From positions 1-64,000 of the forward strand of contig MPMM01000013.1 of NCBI GenBank assembly GCA_002238505.1: DNA of 64,000 bases, written 5' to 3'. Positions 41,301 to 49,034 of this stretch are shown here, one piece after another. The translations under genes were made by a program, and so were the position numbers. The first letter of the stretch is position 1. Each line of letters begins with the position of its first letter. The notes under the pieces are model-generated. The model was not told the origin of the DNA and did no database searches. It saw only the letters and a list, made by a program, of their open reading frames with translations. Source of the stretch: SAR202 cluster bacterium bin22 (lineage in GTDB: Bacteria; Chloroflexota; Dehalococcoidia; Lucifugimonadales; UBA3495).

Positions 41301-42505
41301 CCGACAAGAGCCAGGACACGCTCCAGCAGCTGTGCGACCGGATCGTCGCCGAGGACGTCCCGCCCATCCTGGAGAAATACGAAAAATACGCCTACCTGCG
41401 GGTCAGGACGGCCCCCCAGCGGTCGCTGGAGCTCTTCGTCAGCCCGGCGGGACGCGCCGTATTCCGGCTGGACAGGCGCCGGGACGAGACCGTGGAAATC
41501 GTCCGCCACGCCGGCACCGAACGGTGCAACGGCGAGGGATCCATCGTCCACAGGGCCGAGGCCCACATGTGCGCCCTGGTGGAGGCCGAGCTGGCCGCCC
41601 GCGCCGCCCGCCGGGTCGACCGCAAGACCGCCACCGCCCTGCTCATGCAGCCGGCCTTCGGCCAGAGGAACCAGCCGTCGCCGCAGAAGACGCTGAACGA
41701 CCAGGCCAGAATGGTGGTCCGCAGGATAATGGCCCCGGGGCCCGGCGAGGACATGGACGCGGTGCAGGCCGCCCACCACCAGGCCGTAAACCTGCTCAGG
41801 ACCGAGTTCTTCACCCAGGAGGCCAGCGCCCTGCTCAACAAGTTCGACGGCAAGGGCACGGACTACGTGGCCAACCACAACAACGCGCTCCGCAGCGTGG
41901 AAGCCCTGGATTCCCTGCTGCGGGTCGGCGACCCGGAGGGACGGATCTTCGCAGAGGAGATGATGCACCTGCCGGCCCTGGATATGGGCATAAGGGGCAT
42001 CGACCAGCTCCGACGGGCCGTGGAGCGCTACACCGGCCTGAAGCGCCTGCAGATGGCCGTCCTGGCCCGGGACCCCTCCGGCGCCCAGGGCTGGGTGCCG
42101 GAACCCGAGAGCCTGCGGCCCGGCGCCCTGCCCATGGCCAACGCGGAACGCCGGACCAAAGCCGTCGCGGCCTGCCAGGCCCTCATCGACGCCGGTAGCC
42201 AGGAGGGCGTCCGGGCCACCGCCAGCCTGCCGGCCGGAATAATCCGCATGATCGGAGACGCCTCCGCCACCCTGGCCAAGACGCCGGGCGAAGCCCGCAA
42301 CCAGTGGCTGGCAGTCCTGCAGGCCTACCTTCAGGAGGTCGCACTAGCCATACCCGGCGAGAAGCAGCCGCCCACCGTCACCGCCCTGAACATCATCGGC
42401 CGCGCCATCATCGCCTGCCAGGAGCGGGAAATGGAGTGGCAGCACAGCAGCCTGGAACGGATGGCGGAGAACGCCCGGAGAATCCTGGACGGAGTTCCCG
42501 CATGA
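41297..42505 (+). CDS. Large helical hypothetical protein
   Basis: 402 aa, TTG start 41297 overlapping the Rieske stop. Residues 1-90 are mixed (VSPAGRAVFRLDRRRDETVE); the rest is helical and Ala/Arg-rich (ALVEAELAARAARRVDRKTA, LLRTEFFTQEASALLNKFDG). No motif recognised. The coupling to the ATPase and Rieske genes suggests a shared process, possibly replication. Confidence 0.6.
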   Translation: MTDKSQDTLQQLCDRIVAEDVPPILEKYEKYAYLRVRTAPQRSLELFVSPAGRAVFRLDRRRDETVEIVRHAGTERCNGEGSIVHRAEAHMCALVEAELAARAARRVDRKTATALLMQPAFGQRNQPSPQKTLNDQARMVVRRIMAPGPGEDMDAVQAAHHQAVNLLRTEFFTQEASALLNKFDGKGTDYVANHNNALRSVEALDSLLRVGDPEGRIFAEEMMHLPALDMGIRGIDQLRRAVERYTGLKRLQMAVLARDPSGAQGWVPEPESLRPGALPMANAERRTKAVAACQALIDAGSQEGVRATASLPAGIIRMIGDASATLAKTPGEARNQWLAVLQAYLQEVALAIPGEKQPPTVTALNIIGRAIIACQEREMEWQHSSLERMAENARRILDGVPA

Positions 42506-42639
42506 GCGCCGGAACCCGCGACGAGGCCGCAATCGACCTGACCCGATTGGGCCACCAGAGGTCACCCAGAACGCTGAGGCAAACCCAACGGTCAAAAAGA
42601 CCCGCCGGCGAAAGCCGGCCCGACCCCGGCCGGTGGTAG
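42502..42639 (+). CDS. Putative 45-aa basic protein
   Basis: ATG 42502 overlaps the previous stop (ATGA). The 45-aa product is basic (RSPRTLRQTQRSKRPAGES) and ends inside the promoter-like TAGAAT. Coupling favours translation, but codon pattern and overlap with the promoter region make it doubtful. Confidence 0.3.
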   Translation: MSAGTRDEAAIDLTRLGHQRSPRTLRQTQRSKRPAGESRPDPGRW

Positions 42640-42642
42640 AAT
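42610..42642 (+). promoter_or_regulatory. Promoter: GAAAGC - 21 bp - TAGAAT
   Basis: GAAAGC at 42610-42615 in the loop of a GCCGGCGAAAGCCGGC hairpin, TAGAAT at 42637-42642 preceded by TGG, 74 bp before the TnpB-like gene. Member of the shared promoter set. Confidence 0.55.
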
Positions 42643-42715
42643 GCCGGACGGTAGCTGTGAGACCACCCGGCAAACCCAACTCAACAGACTTGCGGATACG
42701 AGCGAGGCAGAGGCA

Positions 42716-44020
42716 ATGACGACCCAGCAAGACACATTCGGCCAGGAGCCCCGGCTGTTCAACACCGTATACCAGTTCCGGGCCTATACGACCCGGCAGG
42801 GATACGAGGAGCTGGACCGCGTCCTGGCCATGCAGTGCACCCTCTACAACGCCGCCCTGCAGGAACGCCGGGACGGCTGGAAGATGGGCAGGAACCAGAT
42901 CACTTACTACAGCCAGTGCCGTGAGCTAACCGGAGTCCGGGCCGACGACGGCGAGTGGAACCAGCAGAACCGCCGACTCGCCACCGGTACCCTCAAGCGC
43001 GTGGACCTGGCCTTCCAAGCCTTCTTCCGACGGTTCAAGAGCGGTGACACCCCGGGCTACCCCAGGTTCAAGCCCCGCCAGCGGTTCAAGACCCTGACCA
43101 CCCACGGCACCGAGCCGGGAATGTTCCGGCTGGACCTGCCCAGGGACCGGGCCGCCCTCACCATCAAGGGACTCCCGCGCCTCGACATCAAGTTGAAGGG
43201 CCGCAGGCTGCCCGAGGGTCAGAAGCCCACCACCATCATGATCACCCGGCGCGGCCGCCGCTGCACGGTGTCGCTGGGCTTCATGGTCCCCAAGGAGGAG
43301 CTGCCGCCCAACGGACGCGCCGTCGGGCTGGACATGCGGATGGGCATAGCCCGGGTGGTCACCAGCGACGCCGAATACTGGGACCGGAGGGAAAGGGACA
43401 CCAAGCCCATAAAGCGCCGGCAAAGAAAGCTGTCCCGGGCCGTCAGGGGATCAAACAAGCGGCGCAAGAAGGCGACAGCCCTCGCCAAATGCCAGTACCG
43501 GGAGCAGGTAAGCAACCGCAACGCGGTGCACCGCTTCACCACCGCAGCGGTAAGGCAGAACGAATTCATCGCCGTGGAGGAACTGGACATCAGGCAGATG
43601 ACCGGAACCGCCCGCGGCACCATCGAAAATCCCGGCACGGAGGTGCAGAGAACGGCGGACCGAAACCGCCAAGCGCTGGATCAGACCTGGGGAATGATAC
43701 GTCAGCAGCTGAGCTACAAGGCAGAATGGGCCGGCAGGCAGCTGGTGGAGGTTGACCCCGCTTACACGAGCCGGGCCTGCAGCAGGTGTGGCTACGTGCG
43801 ATCCTCGCCCCAAATTCGAACCACCTTCCGGTGCGCCGAGTGCGGGATGGAGGGCGCCGCAGCCCACAACGCCGCGGTCAACATTCTGCGCCTTGGCCTC
43901 GGCCAGGGCGAGAGCGGAGCAAAGGGCCTATGGCCTGCTCTCGACACGCCGCAGAATGTGGCAACAATCGGCGAATTGTCGCCGATGCGTGTGGAAATAC
44001 TACCGTCCGATACCGGCTGA
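42716..44020 (+). CDS. TnpB/Cas12-like protein with inactivated RuvC-III, next to CRISPR array
   Basis: 434 aa, ATG 42716 after GAGGCAGAGG. N-terminal wedge/helical region (ELDRVLAMQCTLYNAALQER), then split RuvC: D206 in AVGLDMRMG and E288/E289 in FIAVEELDIRQM. Zinc finger CSRCGYV...CAECG. The RuvC-III block reads GMEGAAAHNAAVNI: the residue aligned with the catalytic Asp (NNRDYNAALN in the TnpB at 4275) is A383. So the protein keeps the fold and zinc finger but should not cut DNA efficiently. The frame is otherwise intact and has its own promoter-like site. A CRISPR array begins 21 bp after the stop. It resembles type V-U (mini Cas12) effectors or TnpB-derived repressors; equally it could be a decayed tnpB copy inserted beside an array. 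Confidence 0.8.
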   Translation: MTTQQDTFGQEPRLFNTVYQFRAYTTRQGYEELDRVLAMQCTLYNAALQERRDGWKMGRNQITYYSQCRELTGVRADDGEWNQQNRRLATGTLKRVDLAFQAFFRRFKSGDTPGYPRFKPRQRFKTLTTHGTEPGMFRLDLPRDRAALTIKGLPRLDIKLKGRRLPEGQKPTTIMITRRGRRCTVSLGFMVPKEELPPNGRAVGLDMRMGIARVVTSDAEYWDRRERDTKPIKRRQRKLSRAVRGSNKRRKKATALAKCQYREQVSNRNAVHRFTTAAVRQNEFIAVEELDIRQMTGTARGTIENPGTEVQRTADRNRQALDQTWGMIRQQLSYKAEWAGRQLVEVDPAYTSRACSRCGYVRSSPQIRTTFRCAECGMEGAAAHNAAVNILRLGLGQGESGAKGLWPALDTPQNVATIGELSPMRVEILPSDTG

Positions 44021-44041
44021 TAACATCTATCAAATGGATAG

Positions 44042-44496
44042 GGGTAACCCCGGAAGGACAGGGATGCTCCGTTGGCGGACAGGGGTTGGAAAGCGCTCTC
44101 CAGGGTAACCCCGGAAGGACAGGGATGCTCCGTGAGCAACTTTGCAAGTGTTGGGCTCATCCTGGGTAACCCCGGAAGGACAGGGATGCTCCCTGATAGA
44201 CGAGAGCGGCGCCGAGGAGTGTCACGGTAACCCCGGAAGGACAGGGATGCTCCCGGTTGGCACTCGGCGGTGGACAAGGCCGTTCGGGTAACCCCGGAAG
44301 GACAGGGATGCTCCGAATAAGGCCCCGCTGAGACACCACCCTCAGCGGGTGACCCAGGACGGGCATGGAAGCTCCTTACGACCGGTTGGGGCAGAAACCC
44401 GGTTACAGCAACCCCTGACGGGTGAGACAACTCCCTTCGACAGCGATTGGATTCCCCCGGGAGGACCGACAACCCCGAACGGGCGAGGAATCCCCC
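44042..44496 (+). CRISPR. CRISPR array 1: five intact and three degenerate 29-bp repeats
   Basis: Repeats start at 44042, 44103, 44164, 44225 and 44286; each is 29 bp (beginning GGGTAACCCCGGAAGG, ending GGATGCTCC; the one at 44225 begins with C), separated by 32-bp unique spacers. Degenerate copies continue with the same 61-bp period at 44347, 44408 and about 44468. The GGATGCTCC end and the CCCCG...CAGGG arms resemble type I-E repeats read on the + strand. Degeneration at the right end implies the leader is on the left, inside or just after the TnpB-like gene. The last spacer (44315-44346) contains a GCTGAG/CTCAGC inverted repeat. Confidence 0.92.
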
Positions 44497-44611
44497 AGGT
44501 GGCTACCATAAGACGAGGCGCTCCATGGCGCAAACAAAGGACGGGCAAGCACGCTTCCCTATTCCGCTCAACGTCACCGACAACACGGAGAAAAGGCAGG
44601 TTAGAGACCGT

Positions 44612-45862
44612 ATGACAACGTCCGCACCTAGAGCAGGAACACTAGCCGACCTACTGACCGCCGAGGCCCTGGTCTTCCCACCCAAAGACGACACGCCCTT
44701 TGACTGGCTGGACGAACGGGTCAACGCCACCCGGGAACATGCCGCAGCCCTGGCCAGCCTCATCAACTGGCTGGACCGGCAGGAGAAGGAGCTGGCGATC
44801 CAGCTCACCGCCGACCTGACGCCGGACGACGTGGCCACCCGGCGGCCCTACAACTTCGGACCAGACCAGACACCCCAGCCCACCCGGGCCGGGGAGACCG
44901 CGCCGCCGGATCCGGACACCCCGCCGGAACCGCCCGGAAAGGGAATCCGGTTGAAGCAGATTGCCTGGCTGGACGAGCCTGACACCGACGGACAGCTCGA
45001 CAGGCTGATTGAGGCCGTCCGGAGCTGGCCCCAACGGCGCAGGACAGGCGCGGAAACAAAAAGGTACCTGGGGCAGGTGCTGGCGCTCAGGCTGACCGCG
45101 CCGGTGCTCCAGCAGGTGGTGACGATGGAACACTACCACCACGGCACGAAACTCGAGGAGCCGCTGGTGACCTACGTCATTCACGCAAGAGACAAACCGA
45201 AACCCACCTACACCAACTGGCGGCCGGACGTGGTATCCCCGCTGGCCTATGACTGCGAACAGGCGTGCTGGGAGAGCATCAGAAGGAACGCAGCCCACGT
45301 CCGGCGGCTGCTCAGGGCCCAGGCCCCTAGGCAGGTGGAGCTGGAAATCCAGGGCATCAGGAGCGAGATCCACTTTCTCGCCAGAATCGAAGAGCGGATC
45401 CACGAAATAGCCTACCTGCGGGAAGAGGAAGACGGCTGGGTCGCCAACGAAGACCCGGACAACGATTATCACAAGTACGGCAGCAGCCTCAGCGGGTCAG
45501 TAATCAGGGCCATCGAAGACTTCATGGACGTTCTGGAGCCGGAGGGAGACTACTGCGGCGACCGCGTCAACGACGACGACCCCGACCCTCCCACCGGACT
45601 GCTCCTGGCAGTCAGAGATCCCGACCTGCTCCGGATGTGCGTACGCTGCCTCAGATCCCTCCATCCCTTCGAGGCCAAGCACATCGCCAGGGTAATGGCC
45701 AGCGACCTTTCCTTCGACGAGAACTGCACCGGGGACGACCTGGCCAGATTCCAGGAGGCACTGCAGCAGCCGGTGGAACACTACGAGAAGTTCAGCCCCA
45801 GGACAATAACAAGACAAGGGGAGAGGAACAACGTCGGAATGGGGCCCAGGCGGGCACCATAA
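44612..45862 (+). CDS. Hypothetical protein downstream of CRISPR array 1
   Basis: 416 aa from ATG 44612; an in-frame ATG at 44525 (closer to the array) would add 29 residues. Not recognised. N-terminal helix (LADLLTAEAL, REHAAALASLINWLDRQEKE), a Pro/Thr-rich linker (TPQPTRAGETAPPDPDTPPE), a helical middle and a C-terminal part with LLRMCVRCLRSLHPFEAKHI, which holds one CxxC. No Cas motif was found in it. Its place directly after the array makes it a candidate partner, by position only. Confidence 0.55.
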   Translation: MTTSAPRAGTLADLLTAEALVFPPKDDTPFDWLDERVNATREHAAALASLINWLDRQEKELAIQLTADLTPDDVATRRPYNFGPDQTPQPTRAGETAPPDPDTPPEPPGKGIRLKQIAWLDEPDTDGQLDRLIEAVRSWPQRRRTGAETKRYLGQVLALRLTAPVLQQVVTMEHYHHGTKLEEPLVTYVIHARDKPKPTYTNWRPDVVSPLAYDCEQACWESIRRNAAHVRRLLRAQAPRQVELEIQGIRSEIHFLARIEERIHEIAYLREEEDGWVANEDPDNDYHKYGSSLSGSVIRAIEDFMDVLEPEGDYCGDRVNDDDPDPPTGLLLAVRDPDLLRMCVRCLRSLHPFEAKHIARVMASDLSFDENCTGDDLARFQEALQQPVEHYEKFSPRTITRQGERNNVGMGPRRAP

Positions 45863-45911
45863 CCGGATCCAGTCCACCTCCATAGAAAAGACGAAACAGG
45901 AGATTAGCCCA

Positions 45912-46471
45912 ATGAAACAATCCCGACCGGAACGAATCCTCGACCGCAGAACCCGCCTCCAGATAAAAGTCACCACGGCCGCCGTCCTGGTCATCATGAC
46001 CGCCGCGGCCGTCGCGGGCATCGCAACCGGCCCCCGACTGGAGAGCAGCCACGCCCAGGAACCCCACGGCGGCGAAGCCCAGGCCGCGAGCCAGAACGTA
46101 ACCAGGGTGGGCAGCGTACTGCACAGCACGGCCGCCCCCTGCTCTCCAAGGCCTCCTGCAACTGGGACGACTCCAACGACCTGTTCTGGACCAGCGGCCA
46201 CTCCCTGTCGTATGGATTCGCGCCGGCGCCCGACGGGTTGCGCGTGAAGCGCACCCACTATGACGAGGACGCCTACGAGAACCGGACCGTCACCTGGAAC
46301 CTGCTCAACGGGGAGGCAGAGCGGGTCGAAAACCGGGCGTAGACCTGGACCGACAAGACCAGCGACGCCGACGAGGTGCGCTACGAGTGCAGCGTCCGGG
46401 CCCTGAACGCCGACGGCGCCGAGAAGAAAGGACGCCAGTGGTCATGGCAGATGAGCTCCAAGTCCTGCTGA
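45912..46471 (+). pseudogene. Broken secreted protein gene (frameshift and amber)
   Basis: ATG 45912 after AGGAGATTAG. An N-terminal signal anchor (VLVIMTAAAVAGIATG) follows a basic start. At about 46130 the frame must shift to continue as NWDDSNDLFWTSGHSLSYGF, VKRTHYDEDAYENRTVTWNL; an in-frame TAG at 46339-46341 then interrupts ENRA-TWTDKTSD, before RYECSVRALNADGAEKKG and TGA at 46469-46471. The conserved part looks like a fibronectin type III or Ig-like repeat. Two lesions make it a pseudogene. Confidence 0.65.
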
Positions 46472-46506
46472 TACCACGAAACAAAAGAAGAAGAGAGGAA
46501 GATACC

Positions 46507-47331
46507 ATGCCACCTGTCAACCCCGCGGATCCGACCCACAACTGCGTCACCGCCGATACCCTGGTCCAGACCGACCAAGGGCCCCAGCGCGCCGCGTCAC
46601 TCGTAGGAAAGCCCTTCACCGGCCTGGTCGACGGCCGGGAATTCCCCTCAACGCCGGAGGGCTTCCGCCCCGCCGGTCGCCGCGCCGTCGTAACCCTGGA
46701 AACCGACAACGGCAACTACGTTGAGCTAACGGCGGACCATCCGGTCATGACCAAGGAGGAGAAGGGCCCCTGGGAATGGAAGGAGGCCGGATCGCTTCAG
46801 CCGCGGGACACCGTCCGGCTCCACAACCACCGCATAACCGGCCGGAAGGGCCAGACCGACGGGCTAAGGACGCTAGGCAAGGCCACGCTGGAACAGGCAG
46901 TCAACGCCATCGTCGACGACGCCACAGAGAGCATCTGGATCTACGGCCAGGCCGGCCACGCCCGCGACGCCGGAGACCGGAACGAAGCGAACCTGATCTG
47001 CCAGCAAATGCGCCGAGCCGGAATGAACCCCGTCCGGGCCGCGTCCAACGGCCAAGACAGGATATTCTTCACGGAAAGGGACCTGGCAGTAGCCAGGCTG
47101 GACACCCAGCAGGAGCGGGACAGCCAGCAGGCCGAGGACCGGCAGCGGCTGGAGGCGCCCCGGGATTACTATCCCGACGAGGACCGCGTCAAAACCATCA
47201 CCGAGGACGGGAAGAAGGACGTATACCAGGCCATCATACCGGGCGCCGACGGGTTCGACGGCAACGGCTTTTACCTGCAGATATGCGGAACAGAGGACCA
47301 GACAAAGCCATCAGCAACGGCAACCTGGTAA
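46507..47331 (+). CDS. Hint (intein-like) domain protein with degenerate C-terminal splice site
   Basis: 274 aa, ATG 46507 after GAGAGGAAG. NCVTADTLVQTDQG (Cys 13) is an intein block A start; VELTADHPVMT (about residues 72-82) is block B with the T-x-x-H pair; VYQAIIPGADGFDGNGFYLQ (about 238-257) is block F/G. The usual terminal His-Asn before the +1 Cys reads Gln-Ile (YLQIC), so branch resolution and splicing should fail, though N-terminal cleavage may persist. The insert (residues about 115-225) could be a worn homing-endonuclease region. Only 12 residues precede the domain and 14 follow, so no extein is present. Confidence 0.65.
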   Translation: MPPVNPADPTHNCVTADTLVQTDQGPQRAASLVGKPFTGLVDGREFPSTPEGFRPAGRRAVVTLETDNGNYVELTADHPVMTKEEKGPWEWKEAGSLQPRDTVRLHNHRITGRKGQTDGLRTLGKATLEQAVNAIVDDATESIWIYGQAGHARDAGDRNEANLICQQMRRAGMNPVRAASNGQDRIFFTERDLAVARLDTQQERDSQQAEDRQRLEAPRDYYPDEDRVKTITEDGKKDVYQAIIPGADGFDGNGFYLQICGTEDQTKPSATATW

Positions 47332-47382
47332 TACCGATTAACATACAAACCAGACCAGCAAGCGAAACAGTGATGAAGTAAA

Positions 47383-48162
47383 ATGGCTGATTTCCTCACC
47401 ACCACCGGCATTTCAAACCACCTGGAAGGGATTATCATCGACGCCACGGAAAGGCTCATCATCGTAAGTCCCTACCTCAAGGTAAACCCAAGACTCAAGG
47501 AACTACTGGAGGAGAAGGACCGGTGGAAAATTGACATTAGAGTCATCTACGGGAAGAGTGAGCTGAACCCCCAGGAAAGCAGCTGGCTGGAGTCTCTGCA
47601 GTCCGTCAGAACCAGTTTCTGCCAGGACCTGCACGCCAAGTGCTACATGAGCGAAGCAAAAGCCCTGATCACCTCCATGAACCTCTACGAGTACAGCCAA
47701 GTAAACAACCGGGAAATGGGCATCCTCATAGACCGGGAGAAAGATCCAGACCTGTACCAGGACATTTACCAGGAAGTGAACCGGCTGCTTCGCATCAGCG
47801 AAGAGATCCGCATAACCGTGGCGAAGGTCGAAGCCGAAGAGGAATGTCAACAGGTTCAGCCATCTGCCCCGGCAAAAAGCACAACGCCACCGGCCAAACC
47901 TCAAACTTCGCGAGCCCCTTCTCAAGGACATTGCATTGCCTGCAAGGCGTCCATCGCGCTCAACATCACCAGGCCCTACTGCCAGGGATGCTATACACCT
48001 GCAACGCAGGGACCAGACCGAACAAAGCCGCAGCAGTGTTGCCATATGTGCGGCGACGACCACCCCTCAACCACAGGAAGACCTCTCTGCACAAAGTGCT
48101 ACCCCAAGTACATGGCCAACCCAAGTCTGCAGAAATTCCCTTCCAGGAGAACCTCTTCCTGA
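47383..48162 (+). CDS. PLD-like domain protein with C-terminal zinc ribbons
   Basis: 259 aa, ATG 47383. A phospholipase D-like fold: ERLIIVSPYLKVNPRLKELL, then DLHAKCYMSEAKALITSMNL with the HxK of the HKD motif; the Asp is not in its usual place. N-terminal half of a single PLD unit, so a dimer is expected. C-terminal zinc ribbons: HCIACKASIA...YCQGCY and CCHMCGDD...CTKCYPKY. Family members act as nucleases or phosphodiesterases in restriction-like settings. GC content is lower than in the neighbouring genes, suggesting separate acquisition. Confidence 0.7.
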   Translation: MADFLTTTGISNHLEGIIIDATERLIIVSPYLKVNPRLKELLEEKDRWKIDIRVIYGKSELNPQESSWLESLQSVRTSFCQDLHAKCYMSEAKALITSMNLYEYSQVNNREMGILIDREKDPDLYQDIYQEVNRLLRISEEIRITVAKVEAEEECQQVQPSAPAKSTTPPAKPQTSRAPSQGHCIACKASIALNITRPYCQGCYTPATQGPDRTKPQQCCHMCGDDHPSTTGRPLCTKCYPKYMANPSLQKFPSRRTSS

Positions 48163-48210
48163 AATGAGAATTATGATGTTCCCCAACACAGGCGAGGAGG
48201 AGACAAGAGC

Positions 48211-48522
48211 ATGAGCGACATGCAAGCGGAACGCAACAACGGCAACCTGGTGATCCGGCCCACCGGAAAGATCGACGGCGGCAACTCCGGCGGCGTCCAG
48301 CGGGAGATCGGCAGCATCATCGACCGCCAGGACCAGGCGGTGATCCTGGACCTGGCCAGAATCGAGTACCTGAGCAGCGCGGGCCTGCGCGTCATCGCCG
48401 TCACCCTGAACCGGTGCCGCAGCCGCTCCCAGCAGCTAGCCCTCTGCAACGCCATGCCGAACATCTACAAGATCCTCAACAGTAGCGGATTCGACAAGCT
48501 GCTCCCCATCGCAGACAGCTAG
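48211..48522 (+). CDS. STAS-domain anti-sigma factor antagonist
   Basis: 103 aa, ATG 48211 after GAGGAGGAGAC. Single STAS domain: GNLVIRPTGKIDGGNS, AVILDLARIEYLSSAGLRVI with the regulatory serines S55/S56, then NAMPNIYKILNSSGFDKLLPI. Full length for the SpoIIAA/RsbV family. No RsbW-like kinase or sigma factor is adjacent, so it must act on a partner elsewhere. Confidence 0.85.
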   Translation: MSDMQAERNNGNLVIRPTGKIDGGNSGGVQREIGSIIDRQDQAVILDLARIEYLSSAGLRVIAVTLNRCRSRSQQLALCNAMPNIYKILNSSGFDKLLPIADS

Positions 48523-48597
48523 CAGAAAGCCCTGCAGGAGCGGGGGCAGCTGACAGAATTTCAACCCACGGACCAAGGAAAAAGGGAGACCCTCACA

Positions 48598-48991
48598 ATG
48601 AACGACATTTCAACCCACACCCCGGATGCCCCCGAACCCGCCGCCAAGTCGGCCGAGACGAAGCCCTGTCATACGCTCTTCGTTGACGACGAGTCGGACT
48701 TCGAACCCATGATCCCCACCCGCTTCTACCGCCGGCCGGACCCCCCAGCAATATGTTCGCATCGCCGTGGAGGGACGGCGGGCCCGCATGCATAGTCATA
48801 GCCAATGACGGCACGCCCCCTTCGAGCCCATCAAGCAGGCCGCGCCGGTCACCCTGCCCACAGGCCCCAGACAGGAAGAGCCGGAGTCCGGACTGGACAT
48901 ATTCCTGGCCCGCGAGCTGGCCGAGTCCATCTCCTATTCCTACCTGAACGGCCAGAACATGGTCTCCCTGACGGTGACCGACGCGAGTTGA
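48598..48991 (+). pseudogene. Decayed gene with two frameshifts
   Basis: ATG 48598 starts MNDISTHTPDAPEPAAKSAE and reads to RFYRRPDPP at about 48745. From there the plausible frame is QQYVRIAVEG, then (after another shift near 48800) FEPIKQAAPVTLPTG and LARELAESISYSYLNGQNMV, ending TGA 48989-48991. The piece ends in a normal acidic protein style. Family not recognised. Confidence 0.5.
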
Positions 48992-49034
48992 GCAAGCCGA
49001 CGGCCAAGAAACCTACAATATTTACGAGGAAAAT

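Noticed and set aside
42716-44020. Calling the gene a proven Cas12 effector
   Set aside because: Adjacency and homology are suggestive only. The array's repeat is I-E-like, and no repeat-matching scaffold RNA could be identified in the sequence.
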